DNA from: Spirosoma spitsbergense DSM 19989
GTDB taxonomy: Bacteria > Bacteroidota > Bacteroidia > Cytophagales > Spirosomataceae
Direction: 5' to 3'
Length of the DNA stretch: 64,000 nt
Assembly (NCBI RefSeq): GCF_000374085.1
Contig: NZ_KB893411.1
Coordinates: forward strand, 1-64,000
Positions 8,200 to 18,300 of this stretch are shown here, piece after piece. How positions within the stretch are numbered: position 1 is the stretch's first letter; every line of letters starts with the position of its first letter. A program made the position numbers and the translations under genes. The notes below the pieces were generated by a model that made no database searches, was not told the origin of the DNA, and saw nothing but the letters and a program-made list of their open reading frames with translations.

Positions 8200-9453
8200 A
8201 TGACACTCGACCCTGAAATACCTGTTTCGTCCGCTGATAAAGCGATGGACCTGGAATGGCACTATGGTGCCCATAACTACCATCCTGTTCCGGCCGTGCT
8301 AACGCGGGGAGAAGGCATTTTCGTTTGGGACGTGGACGAAAAGCGTTACTTCGATTTCCTGTCGGCGTATAGTGCCGTGAGCCAGGGACATTGCCACCCG
8401 CGTATCGTCAATGCCATGATGCAGCAGGCTCAGCGACTGACGCTAACGTCAAGGGCTTTTTATAACGATAAAACGGGTTTGTGCGAGAAATACCTCTGCG
8501 ACTACTTTGGTTTCGACAAAGCCCTGATGATGAATTCCGGGGCCGAAGGCGGAGAAACTGCGCTTAAATTAACCCGTAAATGGGCTTACCTCGTGAAAGG
8601 GATTGCCCAGAATCAGGCCAAGATGGTTTTTGCCACCGGTAATTTCTGGGGTCGTACACTAGCCGCTATTTCATCGTCAACCGATGCCAGCAGCACGAAT
8701 GATTTTGGTCCGTTAGTGCCGGGCTACATCGTTATTCCCTACAACGATCTCGAAGCCCTGGAGAACACCTTCAAAAGCGATCCCAATGTGGCTGGCTTTA
8801 TGGTTGAACCAATCCAGGGAGAAGCGGGTGTTGTAGTACCCGATGCCGGGTATCTGCGCGGAGTGCGCGACCTCTGCACAAAATATAACGTGCTATTCAT
8901 TGCCGACGAAGTGCAGACAGGTATCGGGCGAACGGGCAAACGCGTTGCCTGCGATCATGAGAACGTAAAGCCTGATTTGCTCGTATTGGGCAAAGCCCTG
9001 TCGGGTGGCATCATGCCCGTATCGGCCGTGATGACATCGGATGAAGTGATGCTGACTATCAAGCCCGGCGAGCACGGGAGTACCTATGGCGGTAACCCAC
9101 TGGCCTGCGTTGTCACGATGGAAGCTCTTCAGGTAGTGGAGGATGAGCATTTAGCCGAGAATGCCCAAAACATGGGCGAGGTATTCCGGTCCAGAATGAC
9201 CAGCCTGAGCCAGAAAACGGACCTTCTCCAAACGGTACGGGGAAAGGGCCTGCTCAACGCCATCGTCATCACCGAACGCCCGGACCTGGGCGACCAAACT
9301 GCCTGGGAAATATGCCTGAAACTAAAAGACAATGGCTTGCTCACCAAGCCAACGCATGGCGATAAAATCCGGTTCGCGCCCCCGCTCACCATCAAAGAAG
9401 CGCAAATGCACGAAGCCTGCGATATCATTGAGAAGACGATACTCGCGTTTTGA
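8200..9453 (+). CDS. rocD: Ornithine--oxo-acid transaminase
   Basis: The 417-aa class III PLP aminotransferase has the N-terminal [20 protein letters not shown] segment characteristic of ornithine aminotransferase. The cofactor region is [15 protein letters not shown], and the Schiff-base lysine is K265 in [10 protein letters not shown]. It converts ornithine plus 2-oxoglutarate to glutamate semialdehyde plus glutamate in the cytoplasm, linking arginine breakdown with proline. Length is normal. It is the only rightward gene in this part of the window and is monocistronic. Confidence 0.93.
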   Translation: MTLDPEIPVSSADKAMDLEWHYGAHNYHPVPAVLTRGEGIFVWDVDEKRYFDFLSAYSAVSQGHCHPRIVNAMMQQAQRLTLTSRAFYNDKTGLCEKYLCDYFGFDKALMMNSGAEGGETALKLTRKWAYLVKGIAQNQAKMVFATGNFWGRTLAAISSSTDASSTNDFGPLVPGYIVIPYNDLEALENTFKSDPNVAGFMVEPIQGEAGVVVPDAGYLRGVRDLCTKYNVLFIADEVQTGIGRTGKRVACDHENVKPDLLVLGKALSGGIMPVSAVMTSDEVMLTIKPGEHGSTYGGNPLACVVTMEALQVVEDEHLAENAQNMGEVFRSRMTSLSQKTDLLQTVRGKGLLNAIVITERPDLGDQTAWEICLKLKDNGLLTKPTHGDKIRFAPPLTIKEAQMHEACDIIEKTILAF

Positions 9454-9457
9454 TGAA

Positions 9458-9575
9458 GTAGTCATACGTTGTCAGGTATTGTCATTCGGTAGTCATTTGT
9501 TGTGAGGTGTTGTCAGATAAAAGGGTAACAGCAAATGGCTATGAACGACAATACCTGCCTATCAATGACAAAGTA
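9458..9575. repeat. Tandem and inverted TTGTCA-type intergenic repeats
   Basis: Two 31-base units, 9458-9488 and 9489-9519, share GTAGTCAT..GTTGT.AGGT.TTGTCA (about 23 of 31 identical). Further right, a reverse-complement copy of the CAGGTATTGTC core occurs around 9560-9575 (15 of 17 identical to 9470-9486). The cluster sits between the convergent rocD and M48 protease genes and could fold as a long imperfect hairpin. Confidence 0.5.
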
Positions 9576-9599
9576 ATTAGGTACGTATATCATACATCT

Positions 9600-10658
9600 T
9601 TACTGCACTGGCTGCCCGTTTCTGAACGTAGCCGCTAGTTTATCGCCGTCGGAGAAATAGTAAGTTCCTTTGCCGTTGGGGACGTTTTTCTGGAACCAGC
9701 CCATGTACTTGTCGCCATTTCGGTAGTAATATACACCGTAATCAGAGCGGAGGTTATCCCGGAAGTTTCCCCGGTATTTCACTTTTCCATCGGTGTAGTA
9801 TTCAACGCCTTCGCCGTGTTTGTCGCCTTCTTCAAACTCGCCGGCGTAGCGTTCGCCGGTGGGGTAAACAAAAACGCCCGTTCCATCCTGGCAATCGCCC
9901 GAAACACAGCCTGTTTTTGAGCGGACTGGTGCTTTGGACATAACAACCGGGCGGGTGGCAATAGCCGGGCGGCTAGCCGTAACGACGGGTTTGGGGGCTA
10001 CTGCCGTTGGCGTTTTGGCATAGTTCCGGCTTTTGGGATACATGGCTTCGGCTTCCAGCCAGCCTTTCCGAATAGCCTCCACACGGGCAGGTTTGGCGGG
10101 GTGCGTAGAGGTAGCATATTCATCGCCGAGGGTTCGTACGGCTACCACCGATTCATCCAGCGAAGCACCTAACTGATGCAGGACAAAGCCCGAAAATTTG
10201 TCGGCTTCAATTTCTTTAATGGGCTGTCCACCGCGCCCGTCAATGGTATGGCCCTGCAAATGGTGCCCAATTTCGTGCGCCATAATGCTGATAGCCGACC
10301 AGTCAGTTTCAGTCTGTTCCTCGATACCCTGCATAAAAGCAGCATCATACACGATAAACCGTTGTCCTTTCAATACGGTGGCAAAGCAGTTATCTGTATT
10401 GGCGCATTCGACCACTTTGAAATTACGAATCAGGCCGATTGGTTTTAAAATCCGGTCGACCACTTTCTCCGCGTGTCCATTGGATGGCTTCTGTGAGCAG
10501 ATAATGTCAGGATTAACAGATCCTCCGGTGTAATTGCAAATAAATGCCCCCGAGGCAAACGGGCGTATAGGAGCGGTGTTCTGGGCAAACAGCGGGCTCA
10601 TAGCCGCGCTCAGGAAAAAAATGGGAAGTGATAAAGCCAATCGCACGGGCATAACCAA
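9600..10658 (-). CDS. Periplasmic M48-like metalloprotease with C-terminal MORN repeats
   Basis: The 352-aa product has a signal peptide (about residues 1-26, ending LFAQ). Its gluzincin domain has HEIGHH (zinc ligands H128 and H132, catalytic E129) and a downstream EIEADKFSGF around 149-158 that supplies the third, glutamate ligand, as in M48 proteases. After a Pro/Ala/Thr-rich linker (about 200-245) the C-terminal 95 residues carry at least three MORN-type units (GERYAGEFEEGDKHGEG, YRGNFRDN..., KYMGWFQKNVPNGKG). It should cleave proteins in the periplasm, with the MORN part as a binding or spacing module. The fusion is less usual than plain M48 proteins. The gene is leftward, upstream of the rocD convergence. 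Confidence 0.82.
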   Translation of the reverse strand: MVMPVRLALSLPIFFLSAAMSPLFAQNTAPIRPFASGAFICNYTGGSVNPDIICSQKPSNGHAEKVVDRILKPIGLIRNFKVVECANTDNCFATVLKGQRFIVYDAAFMQGIEEQTETDWSAISIMAHEIGHHLQGHTIDGRGGQPIKEIEADKFSGFVLHQLGASLDESVVAVRTLGDEYATSTHPAKPARVEAIRKGWLEAEAMYPKSRNYAKTPTAVAPKPVVTASRPAIATRPVVMSKAPVRSKTGCVSGDCQDGTGVFVYPTGERYAGEFEEGDKHGEGVEYYTDGKVKYRGNFRDNLRSDYGVYYYRNGDKYMGWFQKNVPNGKGTYYFSDGDKLAATFRNGQPVQ

Positions 10659-10729
10659 ATGGGGTTAATCGTTCAACACGGCTAAATAACGATGGTAAAC
10701 AGGCGGCTATTTTAATCGATTCCAAAACT

Positions 10730-10786
10730 ATTTGAACCGGTGCACGGCTACTTTTCCTTTTGCACCAACGGTGTGAAATCCCTCAA
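10730..10786 (-). pseudogene. Detached copy of the 3' end of the Ycf48-like gene
   Basis: Bases 10730-10774 match 11467-11511, the last codons of the Ycf48-like gene, at 43 of 45 positions. Read on the minus strand they encode GAKGKVAVHRFK and a stop, preceded by EGFHTV, which equals the EGFHAV lying a few residues earlier in the intact gene. The copy therefore looks like the gene's 3' end with about nine codons deleted. It lies beyond the MazF-type toxin gene, so the toxin-antitoxin pair is bracketed by two copies of this sequence. Confidence 0.7.
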
Positions 10787-10813
10787 TAACTGATTTTCAG
10801 GATGAAACGGGAG

Positions 10814-11152
10814 CTATAGAGTAAAAAGTGCCCTTAATTTCTGTTCCAGAACAAATTGATAAGAGCCGGGCAAAACGCCTAACTGACGCTGAATCAACCT
10901 GGTAGGAATAGTGACTAGTCGATGGAGTCGAATAACAGAATCCAGCTTAAGCCCTGTCAGTTCAAAATCAGGATCAGTCGTTATGATTCTTAAATCACTT
11001 GGTTCGCTAGCTCCAGCTATTTGGCTGGTGATAAAACTGATAACTACATGGTCGTAAGCTCCGATAGAATCGGTGAGACACAGGGCGGGGCGTACTTTAC
11101 TACTGCTTAAGTCATCGAACGGGAAGGGTACGAGGATAATTTTATTTTTCAT
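10814..11152 (-). CDS. MazF/PemK-type toxin
   Basis: The 112-aa product starts MKNKIILVPFPFDDLSSSKV followed by RPALCL, the hallmark opening of PemK/MazF endoribonucleases (V.FPF.D...K.RPA). A later ISFITSQIAG matches the conserved second motif, with L.LDSVIRLHRLVTI in the C-terminal half. Such toxins cut mRNA and arrest growth unless bound by the antitoxin. It overlaps the upstream antitoxin frame by 11 bases (11142-11152), the normal gene order for these modules. Length is normal, so it appears intact. Confidence 0.85.
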   Translation of the reverse strand: MKNKIILVPFPFDDLSSSKVRPALCLTDSIGAYDHVVISFITSQIAGASEPSDLRIITTDPDFELTGLKLDSVIRLHRLVTIPTRLIQRQLGVLPGSYQFVLEQKLRALFTL

Positions 11153-11375
11153 TCGTCAGGGGACTCCCATCATTCAGCGTGTAGATATCTTCAGCCTCAT
11201 CTTGCAGAAAATTAAAGGAGGGGTTTGTGCGTATCGCTGTTAACCATGCTTCGTCGTCCGATACGTCAGGGACCAGAATCAACACTTTGACTTTCTGATT
11301 GCGCAGGTCGAGTGGATGAGTCAAGATGAGTTGACCTTCCTGATTTACCGTTCCTGATGACTCGATAGCTACCAT
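11142..11375 (-). CDS. Antitoxin of the MazF-type module
   Basis: The 77-aa acidic product starts MVAIESSGTVNQEGQLILTH. The N-terminal half, with short beta-like segments (GQLILTHPLDLRNQKVKVLIL), could be a DNA-binding swapped-hairpin type domain. The acidic C-terminal half (DVSDDEAWLTAI..FLQDEAEDIYTLNDG) would wrap the toxin. It overlaps the toxin start by 11 bases, indicating translational coupling. I recognise no precise family; the role is inferred from position. Such antitoxins usually repress their own promoter. Confidence 0.7.
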   Translation of the reverse strand: MVAIESSGTVNQEGQLILTHPLDLRNQKVKVLILVPDVSDDEAWLTAIRTNPSFNFLQDEAEDIYTLNDGSPLTNEK

Positions 11376-11396
11376 GTTGACCTAGTTTCGTTTAAG

Positions 11397-11424
11397 CAAA
11401 TTTACACAAATTATCGGCTAACAA
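11397..11424 (-). promoter_or_regulatory. Predicted Bacteroidota promoter of the toxin-antitoxin pair
   Basis: On the minus strand TAAATTTG (11404 to 11397) fits the Bacteroidota -7 element TAnnTTTG, with TTG (11424-11422) 17 bases upstream as the -33 element. It lies 22 bases before the antitoxin start codon. Confidence 0.45.
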
Positions 11425-11464
11425 TGCCTGAACGTATAGCCTTTCAATCCTCCAAAGACGCTTC

Positions 11465-12505
11465 TCATTTGAACCGCTGCACGGCTACTTTTCCTTTTGC
11501 ACCAACGGCGTAGCAGGTACCTTTGGCGCAGGCCACAGCGTGAAAGCCTTCGGCGTCGAGTTTTTGCCAGGTTTGTCCCTGGTCGGCAGACAGGCTCGTT
11601 CCCGGCGGGCCAACCGTCAGCAAGCGGTCGCCGGGCAGGAGAGCTACGGCTTCTTTCAACCCGGGTGGGTCGGTTGGGGTCAGGAGCTGCCAGGTTTTGC
11701 CGCCATCGCGCGTAATGGTCGCATTGGGGCCGGGCTGTTGTTCCTGTTTGTAATTTCCGCCAACGGCTACGCCAATTTTGTCGCTGAAAAAACGCAGACC
11801 GAATATCCCTGTCGCTTCGGCACCCGGCAGGGGCGTGTTACTGACGGTCCAGCTCTTACCCCGGTCCGACGAATGAAACACACGCCCATGCCCACCCCCG
11901 CCCGACGCAATCCACACATTTCGTTTTCCTTCCACGACAAGGCTGGTACCACTGGCGGCAAAAGCGGCTTCGTTTGGCTCCATAGTAGGTAAAGCGGCTG
12001 GGGGTACGCGTTGCCAGGTTTTACCTCCATCGTCTGTTGTCAGGATAAACCACTTTTTGTTGCCCGCTTCATCGGTTACGGGGTCGCTGAAAACGATGCC
12101 GTGCTTATTGTCCCAAAAGTCGATTCCATCGAAGAAAACGCCTTGCTGTTCATTTTGGTAAAGTAACGTCCAGTTTTGCCCGGCATTCGTTGTCTTGTAA
12201 ATCCGGGCCTGCCCTTTTTCTGCCGGACCGGCGCTCATCAGGTAGGCAGTCTGGACATCAATGGCCTGCACATCGCGAAAGTCGCAGGTCTGGGCATCCG
12301 GCACTGTGCCCGTTTGCCAGGTTTTTCCCCCATCGGCAGTTCGTACAAACGTTCCCTTCGTACCGCCAATCCAGGCAACATCGGCACCGGCTACACTTAC
12401 GGCCCGAAAACTGGCATCCGTACCAACCGCCTGGGGTTGCCATTGGGCAGCACAGTAAAAAGGAACTAACAGGCATACGGCCAGACGATACGTGAGTCTA
12501 TTCAT
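11465..12505 (-). CDS. Secreted Ycf48-like beta-propeller protein (BNR repeats)
   Basis: The 346-aa product has a signal peptide (residues 1-20, MNRLTYRLAVCLLVPFYCAA). It then has repeated Asp-box/BNR motifs: TADGGKTWQTG, TTDDGGKTWQRV, SDRGKSWTV, TRDGGKTWQLL and SADQGQTWQKL. These mark the seven-bladed propeller of the Ycf48/photosystem II assembly-factor-like family, common in non-photosynthetic Bacteroidota as oxidoreductase-like surface proteins. It has no visible catalytic motif. It is 16 bases downstream of the DUF2520 gene and probably co-transcribed. Its last codons are duplicated at 10730-10786. Confidence 0.82.
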   Translation of the reverse strand: MNRLTYRLAVCLLVPFYCAAQWQPQAVGTDASFRAVSVAGADVAWIGGTKGTFVRTADGGKTWQTGTVPDAQTCDFRDVQAIDVQTAYLMSAGPAEKGQARIYKTTNAGQNWTLLYQNEQQGVFFDGIDFWDNKHGIVFSDPVTDEAGNKKWFILTTDDGGKTWQRVPPAALPTMEPNEAAFAASGTSLVVEGKRNVWIASGGGGHGRVFHSSDRGKSWTVSNTPLPGAEATGIFGLRFFSDKIGVAVGGNYKQEQQPGPNATITRDGGKTWQLLTPTDPPGLKEAVALLPGDRLLTVGPPGTSLSADQGQTWQKLDAEGFHAVACAKGTCYAVGAKGKVAVQRFK

Positions 12506-12521
12506 GAGAATCAGGTTTTTG

Positions 12522-13334
12522 CTAACGAGTTGAACGATAGTGACGTTGGATACTGGTTGTCAATAATTGGTAAATTTCTGCCAGTTGGGGCTGATTGCCC
12601 AGATAAGTCAGATGCGTTTCAATTGTTTTCAAATCACCCCGGCGGGCCGGACCCGTTTGAACATCGGCCGGACTTTCGGCATCAAGTCCTTTATGAAACG
12701 TTTCTGCTATCAAGGGCCGGAGCAAATCGAAATCCATTCCTTCGGCGCTTACCATATCGTTGGCAAGAGCCAGCAGGTGATTGGTAAAGTTACAGGCGAA
12801 CACGGCCGCCACGTGCAATGCTTTTCGCTCCTCGGAGGTGATAACGTAAACGGTGTGGCTAATATCCTGTGCCAGACGTACCAGCTTATCCTCAACCGTC
12901 GGGTCTGCCGATTCGATACAGAGCGGGATGTCCTCAAAATTCATGAATGGTTGCTCCCTCGTGAAGGTTTGAAGCGGGTAGAAAACACCCGTCTGCACAG
13001 GAACATCGCTATAAACGGCCATCCATTGTTCCAGTGAGCGCAGGGATTGGCCCCCCGCCGTATGCACCACCAGGGCATTTTCGGGTAGTACCAGCCGGGA
13101 GCAAACGGACTCGAGTGCCTGGTCGGAAACGGCCAGAACAAACAAGCGGGACGGACTATCGGCAAAGTTCAGGTCCGAATGCGTTCGGGCATCATACAGG
13201 TTACTGACCAGTTGACGGGCATGCTGAAGCTGGCGGCTGTATACTTCATTGATATGATGCCCGGCACTTTCAAGGGCCGGAGCAAGGTGCCAGGACAGGT
13301 TACCGGCACCGACAAACGTTATTTCCATGCCCAA
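12522..13334 (-). CDS. Rossmann-like and DUF2520 domain protein
   Basis: The 270-aa product starts MGMEITFVGAGNLSWHLAPA, a dinucleotide-binding GxGNxxxxL fold related to F420-dependent NADP oxidoreductases and pyrroline-5-carboxylate reductase. The C-terminal half (ALHVAAVFACNFTNHLLALA, then TGPARRGD) is the DUF2520 domain, whose VFACNFTNHL and TGPA.RGD are typical. The biochemical reaction is unknown; a reductase is likely. It is the first gene of a short leftward unit with the Ycf48-like gene. Confidence 0.85.
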   Translation of the reverse strand: MGMEITFVGAGNLSWHLAPALESAGHHINEVYSRQLQHARQLVSNLYDARTHSDLNFADSPSRLFVLAVSDQALESVCSRLVLPENALVVHTAGGQSLRSLEQWMAVYSDVPVQTGVFYPLQTFTREQPFMNFEDIPLCIESADPTVEDKLVRLAQDISHTVYVITSEERKALHVAAVFACNFTNHLLALANDMVSAEGMDFDLLRPLIAETFHKGLDAESPADVQTGPARRGDLKTIETHLTYLGNQPQLAEIYQLLTTSIQRHYRSTR

Positions 13335-13526
13335 GTATAAACTATTTTACCTGAAACCAGGCCGTGTTGGCTAAAGGTAACCAATTGACCACCTATGCCG
13401 TCACAATGGCTCATCCGGTTGGTTGGAACCCAACTATTTCCTCACAAAATCCGTTACTCACTTGTTCAGACGACCAAGCCTTTAGGTATACCGGTTTATA
13501 GTAAAAAAAGCTTCGTCGGCATTATT

Positions 13527-15017
13527 ATGGAAATTCTCGTTTTACTAGTATACGCAACGGCCCTTTTGCTGTTGTTCTTATATAATTTCGGTCAACTAAG
13601 CCTGATAATTACGTATTTACGCTCCATAAAGCAGCGTCGGAAATTGATTCAGCCGACAGCCATACTATCAGCCGACGACCTGCCCCTCGTAACCATTCAG
13701 TTGCCTGTTTATAATGAACTCTATGTGGTGGAGCGGCTGATTGATGCCGTTGCCCGGATACAATACCCAAAAGATAAACTCGATATTCAGCTTCTGGACG
13801 ACTCGACGGATGAAACAGTAGCCATTATTGCCGAAAAAGTGGCTGAGTACAAACAGCAGGGCTTCGCCATCGAACACATCCGCCGACCCGAGCGGACGGG
13901 CTTCAAGGCTGGGGCTCTTGGCTATGGACTTACGCTGGCTAAAGGGGAGTTAATCGCTATTTTCGATGCCGACTTTGTGCCCGACCCTGACTTCTTACTG
14001 AAAACGGTACCGCATTTTTCTGACCCACAAGTCGGGATTGTACAAACCCGCTGGGAGCATCTGAACGAAAATTTCTCGCTCATCACGCAGCTACAGGCTT
14101 TTGGCCTGAATGCCCACTTTACCGTTGAGCAGAGTGGCCGTTATGCAGGGGGGTATCTGGCTAATTTTAACGGAACGGGCGGAGTGTGGCGCAAAGAGGC
14201 TATCATTGATGCCGGGGGCTGGCAGAGTGACACCCTCACCGAAGATCTGGACCTGAGCTACCGGGCGCAGCTACGCAACTGGAAATTTGTTTATCGGGAG
14301 GATATTGGCTCCCCGGCCGAGTTACCCGTTGCCATGAATGCGCTAAAATCGCAGCAATATCGCTGGATGAAGGGAGCTGCCGAATGCGCCCGTAAGCTTT
14401 TTGTGAAGGTTATCAAAACGCCGGGTATATCGCTTCCTATGAAGCTGCACGCCTTTTTTCACCTGTTCAGCAGTGCTACATTCATTCTGGTTTTAGTACT
14501 GGGTGTACTGAGCGTTCCTCTGATCTATATACGAAGTCAGCATCCGGAGTGGGAGCGGGTATTTATGATTATTAATTTGTTTCAGCTTAACCTGATTATC
14601 CTGATTACGTTTTACGGTATTCCAGTCTGGTTTTTGACCGGGACCAGCAAAGCGAAATTAATCTGGTACTTTCCCATGTACTCATCGCTGATGATGGGGT
14701 TATCGCTGCACAATACCATTGCGGTAATCGAAGGCTACATTGGCAGGAAAACGCCGTTTGTCCGTACGCCTAAGTTTAATGTCAAGGCGGCTACCGACAG
14801 CTGGGCTGCCAACAAATACATCAACCGCCGGGTAAGCTGGCTAACCGTAGCGGAAGGCGCCCTGACGCTTTATTTTCTGGGGGGCCTTGCTTTGGCGGTT
14901 TATCTACAGGATTTTCGCCTTTTTTTCCTTCACATCATGCTCATGGTTGGCTTCGGCATGGTGGCTATTTACTCCCTCATTCAGGCCATGAATCGTACCG
15001 TGTCGGTAAGAGCCTGA
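13527..15017 (+). CDS. Membrane family 2 glycosyltransferase, cellulose synthase-like
   Basis: From the ATG at 13527 the product is 496 aa, opening with a membrane helix (MEILVLLVYATALLLLFLYN). An in-frame start at 13395 would add 44 polar residues before it and is less likely. The catalytic domain has FDADFVPD (DxD), TEDLDLSYRAQLRNW (acceptor TED) and QQYRWMKG (QxxRW), the signature of processive beta-glycan synthases. At least three more membrane helices follow (about 320-345, 360-385, 440-490). It likely polymerises or transfers a hexose at the inner membrane. It stands alone, divergent from the DUF2520 gene. Confidence 0.87.
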   Translation: MEILVLLVYATALLLLFLYNFGQLSLIITYLRSIKQRRKLIQPTAILSADDLPLVTIQLPVYNELYVVERLIDAVARIQYPKDKLDIQLLDDSTDETVAIIAEKVAEYKQQGFAIEHIRRPERTGFKAGALGYGLTLAKGELIAIFDADFVPDPDFLLKTVPHFSDPQVGIVQTRWEHLNENFSLITQLQAFGLNAHFTVEQSGRYAGGYLANFNGTGGVWRKEAIIDAGGWQSDTLTEDLDLSYRAQLRNWKFVYREDIGSPAELPVAMNALKSQQYRWMKGAAECARKLFVKVIKTPGISLPMKLHAFFHLFSSATFILVLVLGVLSVPLIYIRSQHPEWERVFMIINLFQLNLIILITFYGIPVWFLTGTSKAKLIWYFPMYSSLMMGLSLHNTIAVIEGYIGRKTPFVRTPKFNVKAATDSWAANKYINRRVSWLTVAEGALTLYFLGGLALAVYLQDFRLFFLHIMLMVGFGMVAIYSLIQAMNRTVSVRA

Positions 15018-15303
15018 ATTGTTTCTTGCCTGTGTAGTTCGATTCCTGGCATATATCTCTAAGTTTACATCGGTAAAGTATGGCCTGGAAATTGTAGGGC
15101 GCTTTGACAGGTTAATCATCTCCCGCGTAACAGATGGCAGATGAATGACGATTTGTACGTAGCTTTTCGTCGTGTTATGTCAAAATGAACGGTAGATTGC
15201 CGGTTAAAAAATTCTACAACCCGGTTAGACGAATGATCTGATGTTGGCCGTTTGATAGAAGTACGTACCGTACACACCTATTTCTGAACCTGAAAAGTCC
15301 CAA

Positions 15304-18300
15304 ATGGTGAACCCTTACATTGTTCACACGTCTCTTTTTTACCACCATATCCCCGCTTTTGGCAGGCTTCTGTTCGCTCAGAATGGCTGGCTGATACTGG
15401 GGTGCTGGCTACTTATGGGGCTGGGGTTAAGCTACGGGCAGAACCCGACCACCCCCACCCGGCGCGGAGCTAATAAACCGCAACAGGTTAACGGAGAGGT
15501 AGAATCGGAGCTTGAAAAAGAATTGAACCCAGGTAAAGTCGATAAACGGCAACAGATTAATGCAGACTCGGCCCGCGCTGGTGTTCAACGTGCGGCTGCT
15601 GCCCGGACCGATTCTATTAAAAAAGCGGTGCAGGAACGCACCGACCGTGCAGCCTCAGCCCGCGCTGCTGCCCAACGTGCGGCTGCTGCCCGAACCGATT
15701 CTATCAAGAGAGCAGTGCAGGAACGCACCGACCGTGCAGCCTCAGCCCGTGCTGCTGCCCAACGTGCGGCCGCTGCCCGAACCGATTCCATCAAGAGAGC
15801 AGTGCAGGAGCGCACCGACCGAATTCGGGTTAATGCGGACTCCGCCCGCGCTGGTGTTCAACGTGCGGCCGCTGCCCGGACCGATTCTATCAAGAAGGCA
15901 GTGCAGGAACGCACCGACCGAATTCGGGTCAATGCAGACTCGGCCCGCGCTGGTGTTCAACGTGCGGCTGCTGCCCGGACCGATTCTATCAAAAAAGCGG
16001 TGCAGGAACGCACTGACCGTGCAGCCTCAGCCCGTGCTGCTGCTCAACGTGCGGCTGCTGCCCGGACCGATTCTATCAAAAAAGCGGTGCAGGAACGCAC
16101 CGACCGTGCGGACTCGGCCCGCGCTGCTGCCCAACGTGCGGCTGCTGCTCAAACTGATTCCATCAAGAAGGCAGTGCAGGACCCGACGCCAACCCGGCGG
16201 GGGGCCGCCGGTCGCCGGCAGCAGGCTGCTACTGATACTGCCCGCGCCAATGCCCGCCGACAGGCCGCTGCCCGCGCCGATTCGGTCAAGAAAGCTATTC
16301 AGGACCGCACAGACAGCCTTCGGGCCGTGCGTAGTGCGGGTCGTCATCCAACCATAAACTGGCCCGACCGACGTGCCACCCGTTTCTCTGACCAACCGTC
16401 TAAATCGCCCTTTATCTTACGAGACCCGAAAGGTGTCTCCACCGACTTTCGGCTCGGGCCAAATGGGGGGCTTGATGTGTCGGAACGAGTCCGAACGGGC
16501 GTATCCCTGTCAGGCGCACCTACGCCCAACAGCGTGCCGGGACGAATGGACCTGACCTCGCCCCCCGCATCCGGTACGGGGTTATCCGGTCTGGCCTTGC
16601 CCCCGTCGCAGTTTGGGTTGCCTTACCGACCTGCCGAAACGATTCCTTTTTCAACTTATAACGAACTTCAGAATCAGCGTGTCGAACAGAATCTATGGCG
16701 CGAGTACAGTGCCCGCAGCGACGGCCAAAGTGCCCTGAGTGGACGTGGCCTGATTCCGAAACTCGAATTACCCCCCATCATCGACCGGCTTTTTGGCGGT
16801 AGTGAGGTCGATTTTAAGCCCAACGGCTTTGTCACGCTCGATTTTGGGTATCTCTACCAGTTTAATGACAACCCCGCTTATCCGGTTCGTCAGCGTCGTA
16901 CGGGTAATTTTCTGTTTAATGAGCAAATCAACATCAATTTCAACGGTAAGATTGGCGAGAAGCTGGGCGTACTGGCCAACTTCGATACCAAAGCCAGTTT
17001 TAACTTTGAAAATGCCATCAAATTAAATTACCGTCCGGGCGGTGGGTTGCCTGCCTTCGGTTCGGGGCAGAAGCCCGGACTTCCGGCGGCACCCACCTTA
17101 CCCGGCACCCCGAATGCCCCCGGCCTGCCGGGTTTTACCCCCCAGAACGAAAGTATTTTGCAGGGCCTTGAGGTCGGTAATATTAGCTGGGCGGTCAATA
17201 GTCAGCTTATTCCGGGCGTACAAAACCTGTTCGGGATAAAAACCCAACTCCGCTTCGGCAAACTGAATGCTACAATCGTGGCTTCGCAGCAACGGTCGCG
17301 CAAGAGCGAGATCGTTTTGCGGGGAGGGACTTCCAACCGGCCGTTTGAAATTCGGGCTGACAACTATGACGAGAATCAGCACTTTTTTCTGTCGCAGTTT
17401 TTTCGGTCCATCTACGAGTCGTCCCTGAAAACACTGCCACAGGTAACGTCGGGAATTAACATTACCCGTATCGAAGTGTATGTGACTAACCGCACCAACA
17501 CCACCGAATCGCTGCGGAATGTAGTTGGTTTTCAGGATTTGGGCGAAGGCAATCCGTATAGCCAGGCGAATCCAAATCTGCCCCCCTTCTCCCGCAGTAA
17601 CCGGACCCCTACGGCCAATGGTGCCAACGGCCTGTATAGTAAACTAACGTCGGATTCCAACAACCCGCTCCGGCAGGTAGACCGGACTAATGATGTACTG
17701 ACGAGCACGTATGGACTGACCAAAGGAACGGACTATGACCTGCTGCGGGCGGCCAAACGCCTGACCGACCGGGAGTATCGGTTGCAGCCCGACCTGGGGT
17801 ATATATCGCTGGTAACACCCCTGCGAAATGACGAAATTCTGGCCGTTTCCTACGAGTACACCTATCAGGGCCAACGCTACAAAGTGGGGGAAATGACCGA
17901 AGATTATCAGGCACGCAGAGATGGTGAAGTGCTGGTCATGAAGTTGTTAAAGTCAGCTACGCTGCGGAACAATCTTCAGTTGCCGATGTGGAACCTGATG
18001 ATGAAAAACATTTACGGGCTCAATACGGCGCAGATAACCCGGCAGGGCTTCCAGCTACGGGTTATTTATAAAGATGACCTGACGGGGATCGACAACCCGA
18101 ACCTGCAGGAAGGCAGGCGGACGCAGAACCGCCCACTGGTGCAATTGTTTGGCATGGACCGGCTCAATCAGCAGCTGGATGCCCAGCCCGATGGTAATTT
18201 TGATTACGTGGAGAATTACACGATTGACAGCCGATATGGGAAAATTATTTTCCCGGTACTGGAGCCGTTTGGAGCATATCTGGAGCGGCAGTTCGATACC

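Noticed and set aside
15040-15075. TTCGATTCC-like string resembling a tRNA T-loop
   Set aside because: The flanking bases do not pair as a T-arm and no acceptor, D or anticodon arms can be drawn around it.
15560-16357. Long open frames in other phases over the sprA repeat block
   Set aside because: They arise from the GC-rich tandem repeat translated out of frame; the sprA frame runs through without a break and matches the family.
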